Assembly (NCBI RefSeq): GCF_000003195.3
Contig: NC_012874.2
Coordinates: forward strand, 62,253,768-62,317,767
Direction of reading: 5' to 3'
Length of the DNA: 64,000 nt
DNA from: Sorghum bicolor
Taxonomy: Eukaryota > Streptophyta > Magnoliopsida > Poales > Poaceae
Within the stretch, counting starts at the first letter, position 1. Each line of letters starts with the position of its first letter. Both the position numbers and the translations under genes were made by a program. Shown here in pieces: positions 1-11,471 of the stretch. Below the pieces are notes generated by a model that worked only from the letters and a program-made list of their open reading frames with translations, did not search any database and was not told where the DNA came from.

Positions 1-189
1 TACTCAGCGTCCGGTGAGTGTTTCTCACTAAGAAAACACTCCCGCGACTCCTCTAAATTTCCCACCGGCGCAATAGAAAATATATACTTATTTTTCTCAA
101 AAGCGCCGAATCTCGCCTCGCAAGCTCGGCGGGAGGAAGAGAGGAACCCACACCCCTCTCAACCCTAGGAACTTCACCTCCTTCAACCC

Positions 190-1536
190 TAAGGAGTTTT
201 CTTCCGTCCGGCGGGAAATTGAGTCCCTGAGAAAGGAAAGAGATGATTACAAGGCTGGGTCGGAGGTCTTGAAGAAGGAGAAAGAAGATGACGAAGCTTC
301 GGTGGCTGTCCTCCGCACGAATGTCACTGAGGCGGGGAGAGCTAGGGATTTGGCCCTACAGCGAGCCGAGAAGGCGGAGGACATTGCTGACCGCCTTCGC
401 AAGGAGCTTGATGCTGAGCGGATGTCTGCGGCTGAGCTGCAGACGCGCATGCAGAAGGCGGAAGCGGAGGCTGCAGCTATTGTTGGGCTCTATGCCGACT
501 CGCTGGCGCAGTTTGGGGGAAGCACCTCTGCTCCTCCGCCCAACGGCGACGCTGGGGCTGGCCTCGCATGGCTGAAGTCTCATATCCGTATGCTCCCTGA
601 CTTTGTCGGGGGTGCTGTTGATTTTGGGGCTTTGGCCGCGGTTAGCTCCTTTGCTAAGCTGTTGCGTCGCGGAGGTTGCTCCCACGCGGAGGGAGTTGCC
701 AAGGAGGAGTTCGCGTCTGCGGAGGATGTTGGCGAGGGCACCTCGAGCCTGCGCAAATCTGTCCGGAACTTCATTAGTTCGTTCTGGATTAGGTTTGGGC
801 GGGCTGAGGCGAAGAAGATGGCGGAAGCTCGTCGCGCTGAGGTATTCTTTGTCTTGGTTTTTCTTTTTGTATTCTGTTTTGCTGCTTTGCAATGTTTCTT
901 AAGCTTGTTGATTTGCAGGAGATTGCCAAGAGGGCGGCTAAGGTTGACAAGCCCGGTCCTTCGCGTCCCCCTAGCGAAGCGCGTCCTTCGACTCAGGCTG
1001 AGGCGGAGGTTCGTGACGCAAGTGTTAAGGCTCCAGAGGAATCTGGTGCCAAGGATTCGGCGCAGCCCGAGACTTCTGCCCCTCCTCCGCCTCAGGTGTG
1101 AGGCTTTTTAGTTTGTAGGTTTTTTCTTAGCTTTTTTGCGTCTGTATGTGTGACGCTTTTTGTAAGTAAGGCCGAAGGTTCTGATTAATTTGTAAAGACT
1201 ATTGAAAAATGTAATATAAAGAGTTGTTTTTGGATAAGCCATTTTTTACACTTTGATCCTGCGCAGGTCTCTGGCGGAGGACCTGCGCAGGATCTTAGCG
1301 AAACTCTGCTTTCAATTTTCTATAAAGGAATTTATGTTTCTGGCGAGTTGTGGGAGTACTGGCGGATTGCCTTCCCCAATATGAGAGTGGTGGATATGTT
1401 TGAGTTTGTTGGATACGACCTGGATGACGAACGATCTGAATTCGTCCGGTCGCTTGCGCGCCGAGGTTCATGGCCTCCGGCTTAGGTTGTTGTTTTTGTC
1501 TTGTTTTTCGCTTATCGTGGACTATGTGTTTATTTG
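190..1536 (+). pseudogene. Captured fragment of the Tat antisense gene (exons 5-7)
   Basis: Sequence from the middle of exon 5 onward is nearly identical to the intact gene at 28610-29940. It includes the end of exon 5 (to 841), exon 6 (919-1095) and exon 7 (1267-1485) with introns still in place. It lacks the promoter, start codon and exons 1-4, so it cannot make the full protein. It begins after a six-base filler (CAACCC) at 184-189 and ends at a sharp join to copia LTR sequence at about 1536. The retained introns show that genomic DNA or an unspliced antisense strand was captured, not a spliced mRNA. Confidence 0.85.
1255..1294. repeat. Hairpin at the intron 6/exon 7 boundary, copy 1
   Basis: A perfect 15-base inverted repeat (GATCCTGCGCAGGTC and its complement) flanks a 10-base loop. 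The 3' splice site CAG of the last intron lies in the left arm. Other copies are at 6388-6427, 24524-24563 and 29659-29698. Confidence 0.85.
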
Positions 1537-2039
1537 GGAGAGAGGAACCCACACCCCTCTCAACCCTAGGAACTTCACCTCCTTTGTAAATGTGCTAACA
1601 CCAACAAGTGTCCACCACCAAAGTTGCAAGTGTGTTAGATTTTCACAAACATTTTCACCAAAGGAGTTAAGTTAGCACTTTACTAGAACCTAATGCATAT
1701 GCTCAAGATATGAACCTAGTAGCACTTGATTCGAGAGATGTCCGTGATTTCTCCTCTTGATAGTCGGCTATCTATCCTAAACCCGGTCAATCACTTCTCT
1801 ACTCATCTTAGACCGGCAAAAGTAAAACCCTATGTTTATACCTTTGCCTTGATAACTTTGCTCCTCGTCTATCACCATGATCTCCACTTCATGCTTCATC
1901 CCTTTATGATCGTGTGGCCACCTTTCCATGCCACTATGCACCTTCATGACATGTGTTGCTATGCCTAACTCAAATCACTTAAACACAAGACATTAGCAAC
2001 TTGGTGTCATTAATTACCAAAACCAAACTTGGGCTTTCA

Positions 2040-2345
2040 GGTTCCCTGACTTGACGCGTCGGAGGTCCCTCGCCTCCGCCGCGTCCTCAACCATCCTCGG
2101 ACTTGAGAGGGCCGGAGGTTACTCTCTTCCTTGCTTGTGGGCCTCCGCTGGTGCAGTCCCTGCACGCACTTAGCACGACAAGACGAGTCATCAATATTAG
2201 TCTTTTTTCAGGGTCCTCCGCACGCAACTCCACGAAGGTTCCCTGGGTGGAGGATATCCTCCGACACTTCAGAGGTCGGAGGTTCCTTGGCTTGAAGGGC
2301 ATCCTTAGACGCTGCCAGGGGGAAGGGTGCGGCCATCCCCCAACA
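2040..2345 (-). mobile_element. Tat LTR fragment (3' LTR, U3 end), copy 1
   Basis: It matches 37914-38218 of the complete Tat LTR with few differences and ends in the LTR terminus CCCCCAACA (TGTTGGGGG on minus). It begins with GGTTC, the target site into which the copia LTR inserted. A purine tract on the minus strand (plus-strand GTTCCCCCC) follows directly, marking this as the 3' LTR boundary of a minus-strand element. Confidence 0.85.
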
Positions 2346-2357
2346 GTTCCCCCCTTT
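2346..2357 (-). promoter_or_regulatory. Polypurine tract next to Tat 3' LTR, copy 1
   Basis: On the minus strand a G-rich purine run abuts the LTR start TGTTGGGGG, as expected for the plus-strand primer of reverse transcription. The same tract is at 25615-25627. Confidence 0.7.
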
Positions 2358-2707
2358 TTGGGCTAATGGCACTCCTGCGGTCCATGTGCTCAAAAACATG
2401 CCACGCTGCGGAGGCTACGAGCATGGTTGCTGCCTTCCCCCTGGCGCGCAGGATGTGCTTGTTAGCATTGTTGGAAAAATGTTTCTTTTCCTTAGTCATA
2501 ATTTTCTTCGTTTGTTTGTTTTGCCAGGATCCTCCGGTCATTACTGTTCTGATATCCTGTTATCCTTCGCGATTTATATTGCGGAGGTTATTATAGTCGT
2601 TGGAGTTAGCCGTTGGTGCTGGGGAATCGCAACGGTCAGGCCGAATCCTCCGCTTTTAGCCGTTGGGAGCGGGGAATCGCAACGGTCACGCGGTCGCAGG
2701 CCCCCCC

Positions 2708-2715
2708 TATAAAAG
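2708..2715 (+). promoter_or_regulatory. TATA box of the Tat antisense gene, copy 1
   Basis: TATAAAAG lies about 140 bases upstream of the start-codon position (2849). Two direct repeats sit just upstream (about 2608-2637 and 2660-2689), each running from GCCGTTGG to GCAACGGTCA and each forming a short CCGTTG/CAACGG inverted pair. These could be activator sites; that is inference. Confidence 0.6.
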
Positions 2716-2848
2716 GGAATGCTGGGGAGCCTTGAGCTCTCACCCCTGCCTCTCATTGCTTGCACACTTTCCTTCGCCACATCTTCCTCTCTGAGCTGCT
2801 CGTGCGCCTTTTTGTTGTGTTTAGTTCCTAAGTGTTGTCGGAGGATTT

Positions 2849-5800
2849 ACGGTGGCTCATCTTCCTCCGCCGCGTCCTTCTAGGTCAGATTTTTCTGGTC
2901 CTTTGCGCAATTTTCTTAGTGTGAGGTCTGGAGGTTGGCTGCGAAGGTTTGAGGAGTGGATGCTTGAGGTGGCTGCAGCTCAAGACCTGGAGGAGACGCT
3001 GTCTGACGTTGAAGCTTCCGTTGGTGATTTGATTAGTGCGATGGAATTTGAGGAGATGGCTTCGATCACTTTTGAATTTGGGGAGTCGACTGTGAGGGAG
3101 GAGGATATTGCCGATATGGTCGAGGCTAGGTTTTTCAAGGCGGGTCGAGCGAAGGCTCCACCTGCGGGTCAGACAGTACCTGCGTCTGAAGAGGGTTATG
3201 CGGTGGTTTTCAGGGATATCTTCACCTGCGGACTTCGGATGCCTCCGTATCATTTCCTTCGCGAAGTGATGGAGAGTTTCAACGTGGAGCTGCAGCATTT
3301 CAGCCCCAATGGGATACTGACCCTTAGCAAATTTGCCTGGGCGTGTGAATCATACGGAGCTGCGCCTCACGTAGATACTTTTTGCTCGTATTTTGAACTC
3401 CAGCGCCAGCCTAAGAAGGTGAAGGATGCCAAAGGAGTTGAACATATAGCGCAGTTTGGAAGCTGCGCGTTCATGCCGCGCCGCACAATGCCTGGGTCTA
3501 GGTGCGAGATCTCCTACTGCCAGAAGGGCAAGTGGGAGAAGGATTGGATGAGGGCCTGGTTCTACGTGAAGACCTCCGCCGCGTCGAGGACTCTGGAGGA
3601 CGGCAGTGTTGATAAGGTGTATCCTTATGCGTCTGAGATGAAGTCGCTTAGGCCTATCCACAAGGTTGACCCTTCGAATCCGGTTTCGGAGGAGCAGCTG
3701 GAGGCGCGACTGGCATGCGACAAGGCCTTTGCTCTAGCCTGCCGATACTCCGGAGGTCGGGATTTAGTTGAGGAGATGGTCGCAGCTGATTACTGGCCCC
3801 TAGGCCGCAGGACTGACGAATTCACCATTGAAATGGTGCAAGTGCCGGTCTTTGGCCCTCCGGAGGGATTGCCGTTTCCCCGGTTTGGAGCAGGTTTGCC
3901 GGAGGATGAGACTAAGGAGTCCTTCCTTGACCGCGTGGAGGTTTCTGCTCGGAGGATTGTCGGGAAGATCTCGGAGAAGGAGTATCTCCAGCGGAGGTCT
4001 GCACTTGGTACGATGCCTCGCTTCAACCGAGTGTTTGAGGAATTGGGGATTGAGTATGAGGATTATGTTATTCCTCCGGATGTTTTGTTGGGATTGGAGA
4101 AGAAGAAGGATTCCTCCAAGGCCGTTGCTGCGGCGGAGGCCAAGAAGAGGAAGAGTGGTGGTGCTGTCAAGCAACTTGCGAAGAAGCGCAAGGCGGAGGT
4201 TGTGTTGGAGACTCCTGTGGAGTCTTCCTCCGCCCGCTCTTCTGCTGCCGAGTCTAACTCGGTGGCTTCTGTTCCTGCGGAGGCTGCTCCTGCTGGTGGA
4301 GTTCCTGAGGTTGAAGCCTCACGCGCGGTCTCTTCTGTACGCGCGCCTTTCGCGTCCCTTCTTGGGGAGGAGTCTTCCGACGCGGAGGCCCCTGAGGCGA
4401 GTCTTGCGCGGGAGGCAAATCCTGCGGTGGCTGAGAGTCCTGCGCGGGAGGCTTTAGCTGGAGGAGGATCTCCGCCGAAGGATGGGCGGGAGGAATCCAG
4501 TGATGATGCAGAGTCTGTCTCTGTTCGGAGGATTAAGAGGGCGGAGGATATCTCGCGTCCGGCTGGAGATGGTATAAACTCGTTGTACATGGGTAAAATT
4601 TTTTTGTTGATTCTTGTTTTTCTGTATATTATTATTTTTTGATTGACTTGGTCTCATGTTATTTTTATATTTTTCAGAGGATGTTTTTGCTGGGTTGGCT
4701 ACCGCGGAGGAGTTGGCTAAAGGTGCCAGCGTTGCGCAGGAAGGACTTGCTGTTCCTCCGCGGCGCGAGCCTACGCCTTCTGCGTTGGCCAGCAGACCTT
4801 CCCCTGCTGATGTTCTTGGTCCTGGTGAGTTTCTTCTTCTTTGTTCAACTCTTTGGTTTGTTTTTTGTTATTTTATTCTAAGGTTGGTTTTGGTTTTGCG
4901 CAGGTGCTTCTGATCCTTCGATCACAGGTTGGACAGGTGCCTTGCGCGAGGTTCATTCTTTGGTCGGAGGTTCGTAGTCTGGCCTCCGCTAATGGGTTTT
5001 TGGTTCTTACGATTTTTCCTTACTTGTTTTCGATTTACAGATCGTTTCCGTCAGAAGCTTTGCAACATGGACTTTGACACGCTACTCCGCGTGCAATATG
5101 AGCACCATAGCCTTGTACGTTTGCGATGTGTTATATTTTCCTTTGCCGTTTTTCGCTCGGAGGTTGGTTTTGACTTTTATTTTTTGAGCAGGGTCATCAC
5201 ATGGCTGCCGCCTTGGAGGAGCGTTGCTCACGGGAGGTTATTTGCCGGGACGAGGCTATTGGTGCTCTGAAGAAGGAGAACGAGACCTTGGAGGTTGAGA
5301 AGGCTCGCCTGACGGAGGAGGTTAAGGAGTTTTCTTCCGTCCGGCGGGAAATTGAGTCCCTGAGAAAGGAAAGAGATGATTACAAGGCTGGGTCGGAGGT
5401 CTTGAAGAAGGAGAAAGAAGATGACGAAGCTTCGGCGGCTGTCCTCCGCATGAATGTCACTGAGGCGGGGAGAGCTAGGGATTTGGCCCTACAGCGAGCC
5501 GAGAAGGCGGAGGACATTGCTGACCGCCTTCGCAAGGAGCTTGATGCTGAGCGGATGTCTGCGGCTGAGCTGCAGACGCGCATGCAGAAGGCGGAAGCGG
5601 AGGCTGCAGCTATTGTTGGGCTCTATGCCGACTCGCTGGCGCAGTTTGGGGGAAGCACCTCTGCTCCTCCGCCCAACGGCGACGCTGGGGCTGGCCTCGC
5701 ATGGCTGAAGTCTCATATCCGTATGCTCCCTGACTTTGTCGGGGGTGCTGTTGATTTTGGGGCTTTGGCCGCAGTTAGCTCCTTTGCTAAGCTGTTGCGT

Positions 5801-6618
5801 CGCGGAGGTTGCTCCCACGCGGAGGGAGTTGCCAAGGAGGAGTTCGCGTCTGCGGAGGATGTTGGCGAGGGCACCTCGAGCCTGCGCAAATCTGTCCGGA
5901 ACTTCATTAGTTCGTTCTGGATTAGGTTTGGGCGGGCTGAGGCGAAGAAGATGGCGGAAGCTCGTCGCGCTGAGGTATTCTTTGTCTTGGTTTTTCTTTT
6001 TGTATTCTGTTTTCCTGCTTTGCAATGTTTCTTAAGCTTGTTGATTTGCAGGAGATTGCCAAGAGGGCGGCTAAGGTTGACAAGCCCGGTCCTTCGCGTC
6101 CCCCTAGCGAAGCGCATCCTTCGACTCAGGCTGAGGCGGAGGTTCGTGACGCAAGTGTTAAGGCTCCAGAGGAATCTGGTGCCAAGGATTCGGCGCAGCC
6201 CGAGACTTCTGCCCCTCCTCCGCCTCAGGTGTGAGGCTTTTTAGTTTGTAGGTTTTTTCTTAGCTTTTTTGCGTCTGTATGTGTGACGCTTTTTGTAAGT
6301 AAGGCCGAAGGTTCTGATTAATTTGTAAAGACTATTGAAAAATGTAATATAAAGAGTTGTTTTTGGATAAGCCTTTTTTTACACTTTGATCCTGCGCAGG
6401 TCTCTGGCGGAGGACCTGCGCAGGATCTTAGCGAAACTCTGCTTTCAATTTTCTATAAAGGAATTTATGTTTCTGGCGAGTTGTGGGAGTACTGGCGGAT
6501 TGCCTTCCCCAATATGAGAGTGGTGGATATGTTTGAGTTTGTTGGATACGACCTGGATGACGAACGATCTGAATTCGTCCGGTCGCTTGCGCGCCGAGGT
6601 TCATGGCCTCCGGCTTAG
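2849..6618 (+). pseudogene. Tat antisense gene, copy 1, start codon lost (ACG)
   Basis: This is the near-identical twin of the seven-exon gene at 26119-29889. The deduced exons are 2849-4592, 4678-4824, 4904-4969, 5041-5114, 5192-5974, 6052-6228 and 6400-6618, all with GT-AG borders. The codon that is ATG at 26119 is ACG at 2849, so the normal start is gone. Translation would need the ACG or an internal ATG. I see no frameshift or premature stop elsewhere. Missense differences from the twin include Met/Lys, Lys/Glu, Gly/Ser, Gly/Arg, Val/Ile and Leu/Pro. The product would carry the Transposase_28 (putative gypsy-type transposon) region, a basic Lys/Arg stretch and a long coiled coil. Confidence 0.75.
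6388..6427. repeat. Hairpin at the intron 6/exon 7 boundary, copy 2
   Basis: It has the same 15-base perfect arms and 10-base loop as 1255-1294, just before the last exon of the copy 1 antisense gene. Confidence 0.85.
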
Positions 6619-6669
6619 GTTGTTGTTTTTGTCTTGTTTTTCGCTTATCGTGGACTATGCGTTTATTTG

Positions 6670-7172
6670 GGAGAGAGGAACCCACACCCCTCTCAACCCT
6701 AGGAACTTCACCTCCTTTGTAAATGTGCTAACACCAACAAGTGTCCACCACCAAAGTTGCAAGTGTGTTAGATTTTCATAAACATTTTCACCAAAGGAGT
6801 TAAGTTAGCACTTTACTAGATCCTAATGCATATGCTCAAGATATGAACCTAGTAGCACTTGATTCGAGAGATGACCGTGATTTCTCCTCTTGATAGTCGG
6901 CTATCTATCCTAAACCCGGTCAATCACTTCTCTACTCATCTTAGACCGGCAAAAGTAAAACCCTATGTTTATACCTTTGCCTTGATAACTTTGCTCCTCG
7001 TCTATCACCATGATCTCCACTTCATGCTTCATCCCTTTATGATCGTGTGGCCACCTTTCCATGCCACTATGCACCTTCATGACATGTGTTGCTATGCCTA
7101 ACTCAAATCACTTAAACACAAGGCATTAGCAACTTGGTGTCATTAATTACCAAAACCAAACTTGGGCTTTCA
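6670..7172 (-). mobile_element. Copia 3' LTR terminal part, fused to Tat sequence
   Basis: The last ~500 bases of the copia LTR end in GGGCTTTCA and are directly followed by the copia polypurine tract and internal region. On the left they join Tat antisense-gene sequence at exactly the junction seen at about 1536 and 24805 (TTTATTTG followed by GGAGAGAGG). The expected upstream LTR half is absent; complete Tat sequence stands in its place. Confidence 0.85.
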
Positions 7173-7186
7173 ATCTCCCCCTTTTT
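7173..7186 (-). promoter_or_regulatory. Copia polypurine tract
   Basis: On the minus strand, AAAAAGGGGGAGAT directly precedes the LTR start TGAAAGCCC. This is the plus-strand priming site of the copia element. Confidence 0.85.
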
Positions 7187-8272
7187 GGTAATTGATGACA
7201 ACCATCACAAAGATATGAAATGAAATCAGAATGAGCTTGAATTGCTTGTCCAAAGCATTTTTATCAAGAGACAAGGTTGGACAAACATTTCAATTTCGGT
7301 TTTGGTAGTACTAGCTCCCCCTACATATGTGCTTCCATGAGTTTGGTTCAAGTTTGCACATATGCATGAATTGGAATTTTGGGAGATTTATTACAACCAA
7401 AATGATGCTAAGGTATATAGAATGGACCTTTGAAGCGTGATACCAATCGGAGTTGCCAATATACCATCCTTAGCACCAATGTAGCTAGACATACATCAAA
7501 AACTCAAGATACCTCGTGAGATCACATTATATGTCTAGATACCACATAAAAATAAAATTCTATGCTAGAATTCAAAACATCATTCAAGTTCTATTTCTAG
7601 CAAGCACCAAACAAACAAGAGTCGTGAATCTAAACTTGCAATGCAACACCTCATTATGTTAGTGCACATTCAAATGCAACAAATGGTTCATGAGCTTGCT
7701 CCCCCTATTTGTTTTGTGTGCTCAAGTTTAAAGGTGTTTTCTCTTCCTATCTTTGTTTCTCTTCCCCTTTTTGACTTTATCTTTGTTTCTCTCCCCCTTT
7801 TTGACTTTATCTTTGTTTCTCTCCCCCTTTGTCATCAATGACCACAAAGGTTCAAATTTTAGTGAGAATTAAGTCAATCAATGTGAGGGTCAAATTATGG
7901 TTTAATCTAGATCAATTGCCTAAAACATGTAATTCGGTTTGATCCAAGGACAAGCTTTTTCACACCTCATAAAGTATAAGGGTTATCTTGACCATGGTGA
8001 ATTACACATCATAAGCTCATATTCTAGATTCAACACTAGGCTTGCAAGCTCACCAACATGTCATATGCTACCACTAGATCAAGCAAACATAGAAGCAATA
8101 GTGGTACCATACATACATCAAAACCTTTTGATGTTCATGAATGAGCCTATTGTCATGCAAATATGTCTATATGTTCTAATCATGTCCTTAGCAAAGTATG
8201 AATGCTATGTCAACCAACTTTACCTTGCTTTGTTGGAGGAGAGGCATGTCATATAGAAATGTAGGGGTACAC
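7187..8272. other. Copia 3' non-coding region between pol and LTR
   Basis: There is no supportable gene. Short open frames on the plus strand (such as 7641-7841 and 7939-8256) show no recognisable motif. The stretch contains the purine-tract repeats at 7745-7830. Confidence 0.6.
7745..7830 (-). repeat. Three tandem ~31-bp units with polypurine-like tracts
   Basis: Three consecutive units of about 31 bases each contain TTTGTTTCTCTCCCCCTTT-like sequence followed by TGACTTTATC; the last is incomplete. On the minus strand each gives an AAAGGGGGAGAG purine run closely resembling the true polypurine tract at 7173. Confidence 0.8.
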
Positions 8273-11200
8273 TCATCTCAAGTTGGAGAAGTCAAGTATG
8301 TTCAATTCATTCCTCAACTTGCAAAATCTCTTCTCATCAAGTGGCTTTGTGAAGATGTCGGCTAGTTGATCTTCGGTGCCAATGCTTTCAATGCTAATAT
8401 CACCCTTTTGTTGATGGTCTCTTATGAAATGGTGCCTTATGTCAATGTGCTTGGTTCTTGAATGTTGAACCGGATTTTGTGTCATCTTGATTGCACTCTC
8501 ATTGTCACATAGCAAAGGCACATTCTTGAATTTGATTCCAAAGTCATTCAAGGTTGCTTTCATCCAAAGCAATTGTGCACAACAACTACCGGCACTAATG
8601 TATTCGGCCTCGGCGGTTGATAGTGCAACACTATTTTGTTTCTTTGATGACCATGAAACTAGAGACCTTCCTAGCAATTGACAAGTGCCACTTGTGCTCA
8701 TTCTATCAATCTTGCATCCACCATAGTCGGAGTCCGAATATCCAATCAATTCAAAGTTAGACCCCTTGGGATACCATAATCTAACATCATGAGTGCCCTT
8801 AAGATACCTCAATATCCTTTTGGTTGCCTTCAAGTGACTCTCCCTTGGCGAAGCTTGATATCTTGCACACTTGCACACACTAAACATCACATCCGGCCTT
8901 GATGCGGTGACATAGAGCAAACTTCCAATCATGGACCGATATAGCTTTTGATCTACCATGTTGCCACTTGCATCACTACCTAATTGATCATTTGTGCCCA
9001 TAGGTGTGCTCATTTGTTTAGCTTCTTGCAACCCAAACTTCTTGATCATGTCCTTGATGTACTTTCCTTGACTTACAAAAGTGCCATCCTTCATTTGCTT
9101 GATTTGAAGACCAAGGAAGTAACTAAGCTCTCCTATCATGGACATCTCAAACTCATTTGCCATCATTCTTCCAAATTCTTCACAAAAGTCTTGATTGGTT
9201 GATCCAAAGATGATATCATCAACATAGATTTGCAACACAAACAAGTCATTGCCTAGCTTCTTGGTGAAGAGGGTAGTGTCAACCTTTCCCATCTTGAACC
9301 CTTTAGAGAGAAGGAAATCTCTCAATCTCTCATACCATGCTCTAGGTGCTTGCTTCAAACCATACAATGCCTTCTTGAGCTTGTAAACATGGTTGGGTTT
9401 CTTATCATCTTCAAAACCGGGAGGTTGTTCAACATAAACCAACTCATTGATGTATCCATTGAGAAATGCACTCTTCACATCCATTGGATAGAGCTTGATG
9501 TTGTGGGCACAAGCATAGGCTAATAATATTCTAATTGCCTCCAATCTTGCAACCGGTGCATATGTTTCTCCAAAGTCAAGACCTTCAACTTGAGTGTAGC
9601 CTTGAGCTACTAATCTTGCTTTGTTTCTCACAACCACACCATCTTGATCTTGCTTGTTTCTAAAGACCCACTTGGTACCAATCACATTGTAGTTCTTTGG
9701 CCTCTCAACAAGCTCCCACACTTGGTTTCTTGTGAAGTTGTTCAATTCTTCATGCATGGCATTTACCCAATCGGAATCCTTCAATGCATCTTCTATTCTC
9801 TTTGGTTCTTCAAATGAGACAAATGAATAGTGCTCACAAAAGGATGCTAGTCTTGATCTTGTTTGAACACCATTTTGAATACCACCAATGACTTGATCCA
9901 ATGGATGATCCCTTGCTATACTAGTAGGTTGGAGTATTGGGAGTTGATTACTTCCACTAGCTTGATTTTGATCTTGATCATCATCATGAGAGCCACTAGT
10001 ACTTGCTTGATTTGTGTCAATTTGCACTTCTTGATTGATCATGTGAATATCACTATCATCATCAACTTGCCTTGGCCTTATGTCACCTACATCCATGTTC
10101 TTCATTGCATTTGCCAATTGATCTCCTCTCATATCATCAAGATTTTGAGCTTCACTTTGAGATCCCTCGGTTTCATCAAACTCAACATCATGGACTTCTT
10201 CCAATGTGCCACTTGCCAAGTTCCAAACTCTATATGCCTTGCTTGTGGTGGAATAACCAAGTAAAAACCCTTCATCACATTTCTTCTCAAACTTGCTCAA
10301 TCTAGTGCCTTTCTTGAGAATGTAGCATTTGCAACCAAACACTCTAAAGTATGCAATGTTGGGCTTTCTTCCATTCAATAGCTCATATGGTGTCTTCCCA
10401 AGCTTCCCATGGCAATAGAGACGGTTGCTACAATAGCAAGCCGTGTTGATAGCTTCACTCCAAAATGAATGGCTAACATTGTATTCACTAAGCATTGATC
10501 TAGCCATATCAATCAAGGTTCTATTCTTTCTTTCAACTACACCATTGGATTGAGGAGTGTATGTTGGAGAGAATTGATGTCCAATGCCAAGATCATCACA
10601 CAATTCTTCAATTCTTGTGTTCTTGAATTCACTACCATTGTCACTTCTAATCTTCTTGATAGTGGTTTCAAACTCATTTTGCACCCTCTTGACAAAAGAC
10701 TTGAATAGATCACAAACATCACTCTTGTCATAGAGGAAGAACACCCAAGTGTATCTAGTGTAGTCATCTACTATCACAAATCCATACTTGTTACCACCAA
10801 TGCTAGTGTATGTTGTTGGCCCAAATAAATCCATGTGCAATAGCTCAAATGCCTTTGATGTGCTCATTTCACTTTTCTTAGGATGTGCATTTCCAACTTG
10901 CTTTCCGGCTTGACAAGCACTACATGGTTTATCCTTCTCAAAGGTGACATCCTTCAAGCCTCTAACTAAGTCATGCCTCAACAGTTTGTTTAATTGTTTC
11001 ATTCCAACATGACCAAGCCTTCTATGCCACAACCAACCCAAACTTGATTTGCTAATTAGGCAAGATGTCAATTGAGGGTCACTATCATTGAAATCAACCA
11101 AGTATAAGCTACCATGCCTAAATCCTTTGAATATCAAGTTTGATCCATCAACACTAACCACCTCAACATCATCACTTCCAAAGATGCACTTGAAACCAAG

Positions 11201-11428
11201 GTCACAAAGTTGTGCAATTGACAAGCGATTGAAATCAAGGCTCTCAACTAGCAACACATTTGATATGCTCATGTCATTTGAGATAGCAATTTTACCAAGC
11301 CCCTTGACCTTGCCTTTCTTGTTGTTGCCGAAGGTGATAGAATCAAAGCCACCATTTTGACTAGTATCAATTGATTTGAACATACAAGACTCCCCGGTCA
11401 TATGTTGAGTGCACCCACTATCAAGCAC
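8273..11428 (-). CDS. pol: Copia pol polyprotein (protease, integrase, RT, RNase H)
   Basis: An open frame of 1051 codons starts at a Met three bases before the protease triad Asp-Ser-Gly ([10 protein letters not shown]). The frame stays open about 30 bases further upstream, so the real polyprotein begins earlier. Domains in order: aspartic protease; GAG-pre-integrase zinc finger; integrase core with Asp in HMDLFGP, Asp in RSDNGSEF and Glu in [11 protein letters not shown]; reverse transcriptase with YVDDIIFG; RNase H with STAEAEYIS. No internal stop or frameshift is visible, so this part looks functional. Gag ends (TGA at 11472) in another frame, and a stop (TAG) just precedes the open pol frame. 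Pol would therefore need frameshifting, stop bypass or splicing; the sequence before it (TTGTCTTGTAG) resembles a 3' splice site. The element as a whole is disabled by the insertion in gag and by rearranged LTRs. Confidence 0.92.
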   Translation of the reverse strand: MLDSGCTQHMTGESCMFKSIDTSQNGGFDSITFGNNKKGKVKGLGKIAISNDMSISNVLLVESLDFNRLSIAQLCDLGFKCIFGSDDVEVVSVDGSNLIFKGFRHGSLYLVDFNDSDPQLTSCLISKSSLGWLWHRRLGHVGMKQLNKLLRHDLVRGLKDVTFEKDKPCSACQAGKQVGNAHPKKSEMSTSKAFELLHMDLFGPTTYTSIGGNKYGFVIVDDYTRYTWVFFLYDKSDVCDLFKSFVKRVQNEFETTIKKIRSDNGSEFKNTRIEELCDDLGIGHQFSPTYTPQSNGVVERKNRTLIDMARSMLSEYNVSHSFWSEAINTACYCSNRLYCHGKLGKTPYELLNGRKPNIAYFRVFGCKCYILKKGTRLSKFEKKCDEGFLLGYSTTSKAYRVWNLASGTLEEVHDVEFDETEGSQSEAQNLDDMRGDQLANAMKNMDVGDIRPRQVDDDSDIHMINQEVQIDTNQASTSGSHDDDQDQNQASGSNQLPILQPTSIARDHPLDQVIGGIQNGVQTRSRLASFCEHYSFVSFEEPKRIEDALKDSDWVNAMHEELNNFTRNQVWELVERPKNYNVIGTKWVFRNKQDQDGVVVRNKARLVAQGYTQVEGLDFGETYAPVARLEAIRILLAYACAHNIKLYPMDVKSAFLNGYINELVYVEQPPGFEDDKKPNHVYKLKKALYGLKQAPRAWYERLRDFLLSKGFKMGKVDTTLFTKKLGNDLFVLQIYVDDIIFGSTNQDFCEEFGRMMANEFEMSMIGELSYFLGLQIKQMKDGTFVSQGKYIKDMIKKFGLQEAKQMSTPMGTNDQLGSDASGNMVDQKLYRSMIGSLLYVTASRPDVMFSVCKCARYQASPRESHLKATKRILRYLKGTHDVRLWYPKGSNFELIGYSDSDYGGCKIDRMSTSGTCQLLGRSLVSWSSKKQNSVALSTAEAEYISAGSCCAQLLWMKATLNDFGIKFKNVPLLCDNESAIKMTQNPVQHSRTKHIDIRHHFIRDHQQKGDISIESIGTEDQLADIFTKPLDEKRFCKLRNELNILDFSNLR

Positions 11429-11471
11429 CCAATGCCTTCCTCCGGCTTTGTAATTGACCTACAAGACAAGA

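Larger units (their letters stand above)
1..2039 (-). mobile_element. SIRE-like copia LTR, partial, carrying captured Tat DNA
   Basis: This matches 23270-25308 of the complete LTR copy and ends in the same terminus (GGGCTTTCA on plus, TGAAAGCCC on minus), followed by GGTTC and Tat LTR sequence. The LTR start lies left of the window. Positions 138-183 and 1539-1584 are a 46-bp direct repeat of LTR sequence bracketing the foreign Tat segment. The LTR reads on the minus strand, so this stretch is its U3 part. Confidence 0.85.
1..6669. repeat. Large direct repeat, copy 1 (partner 23270-29940)
   Basis: This block aligns base for base with 23270-29940 at an offset of 23269 to 23271. Only point changes and a few single-base indels separate the copies: I count about 12 differences over the 1.74 kb of the large exon. 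The block runs through part of a copia LTR, a Tat LTR piece and a complete Tat antisense gene. At 6669 the two copies part: this one enters copia LTR sequence, the other continues into the Tat element. The left limit is the window edge, so the repeat may be longer. Confidence 0.95.

Noticed and set aside
356..892. 178-codon minus-strand frame, also at 5489, 23625 and 28760
   Set aside because: It mirrors exon 5 of the plus-strand antisense gene, crosses an intron border and has no motif; conserved only because the DNA is duplicated.
3828..4457. 209-codon Arg/Leu-rich plus-strand frame (also 27038-27727)
   Set aside because: Frame shadow of the large exon; composition is what the shifted frame predicts.
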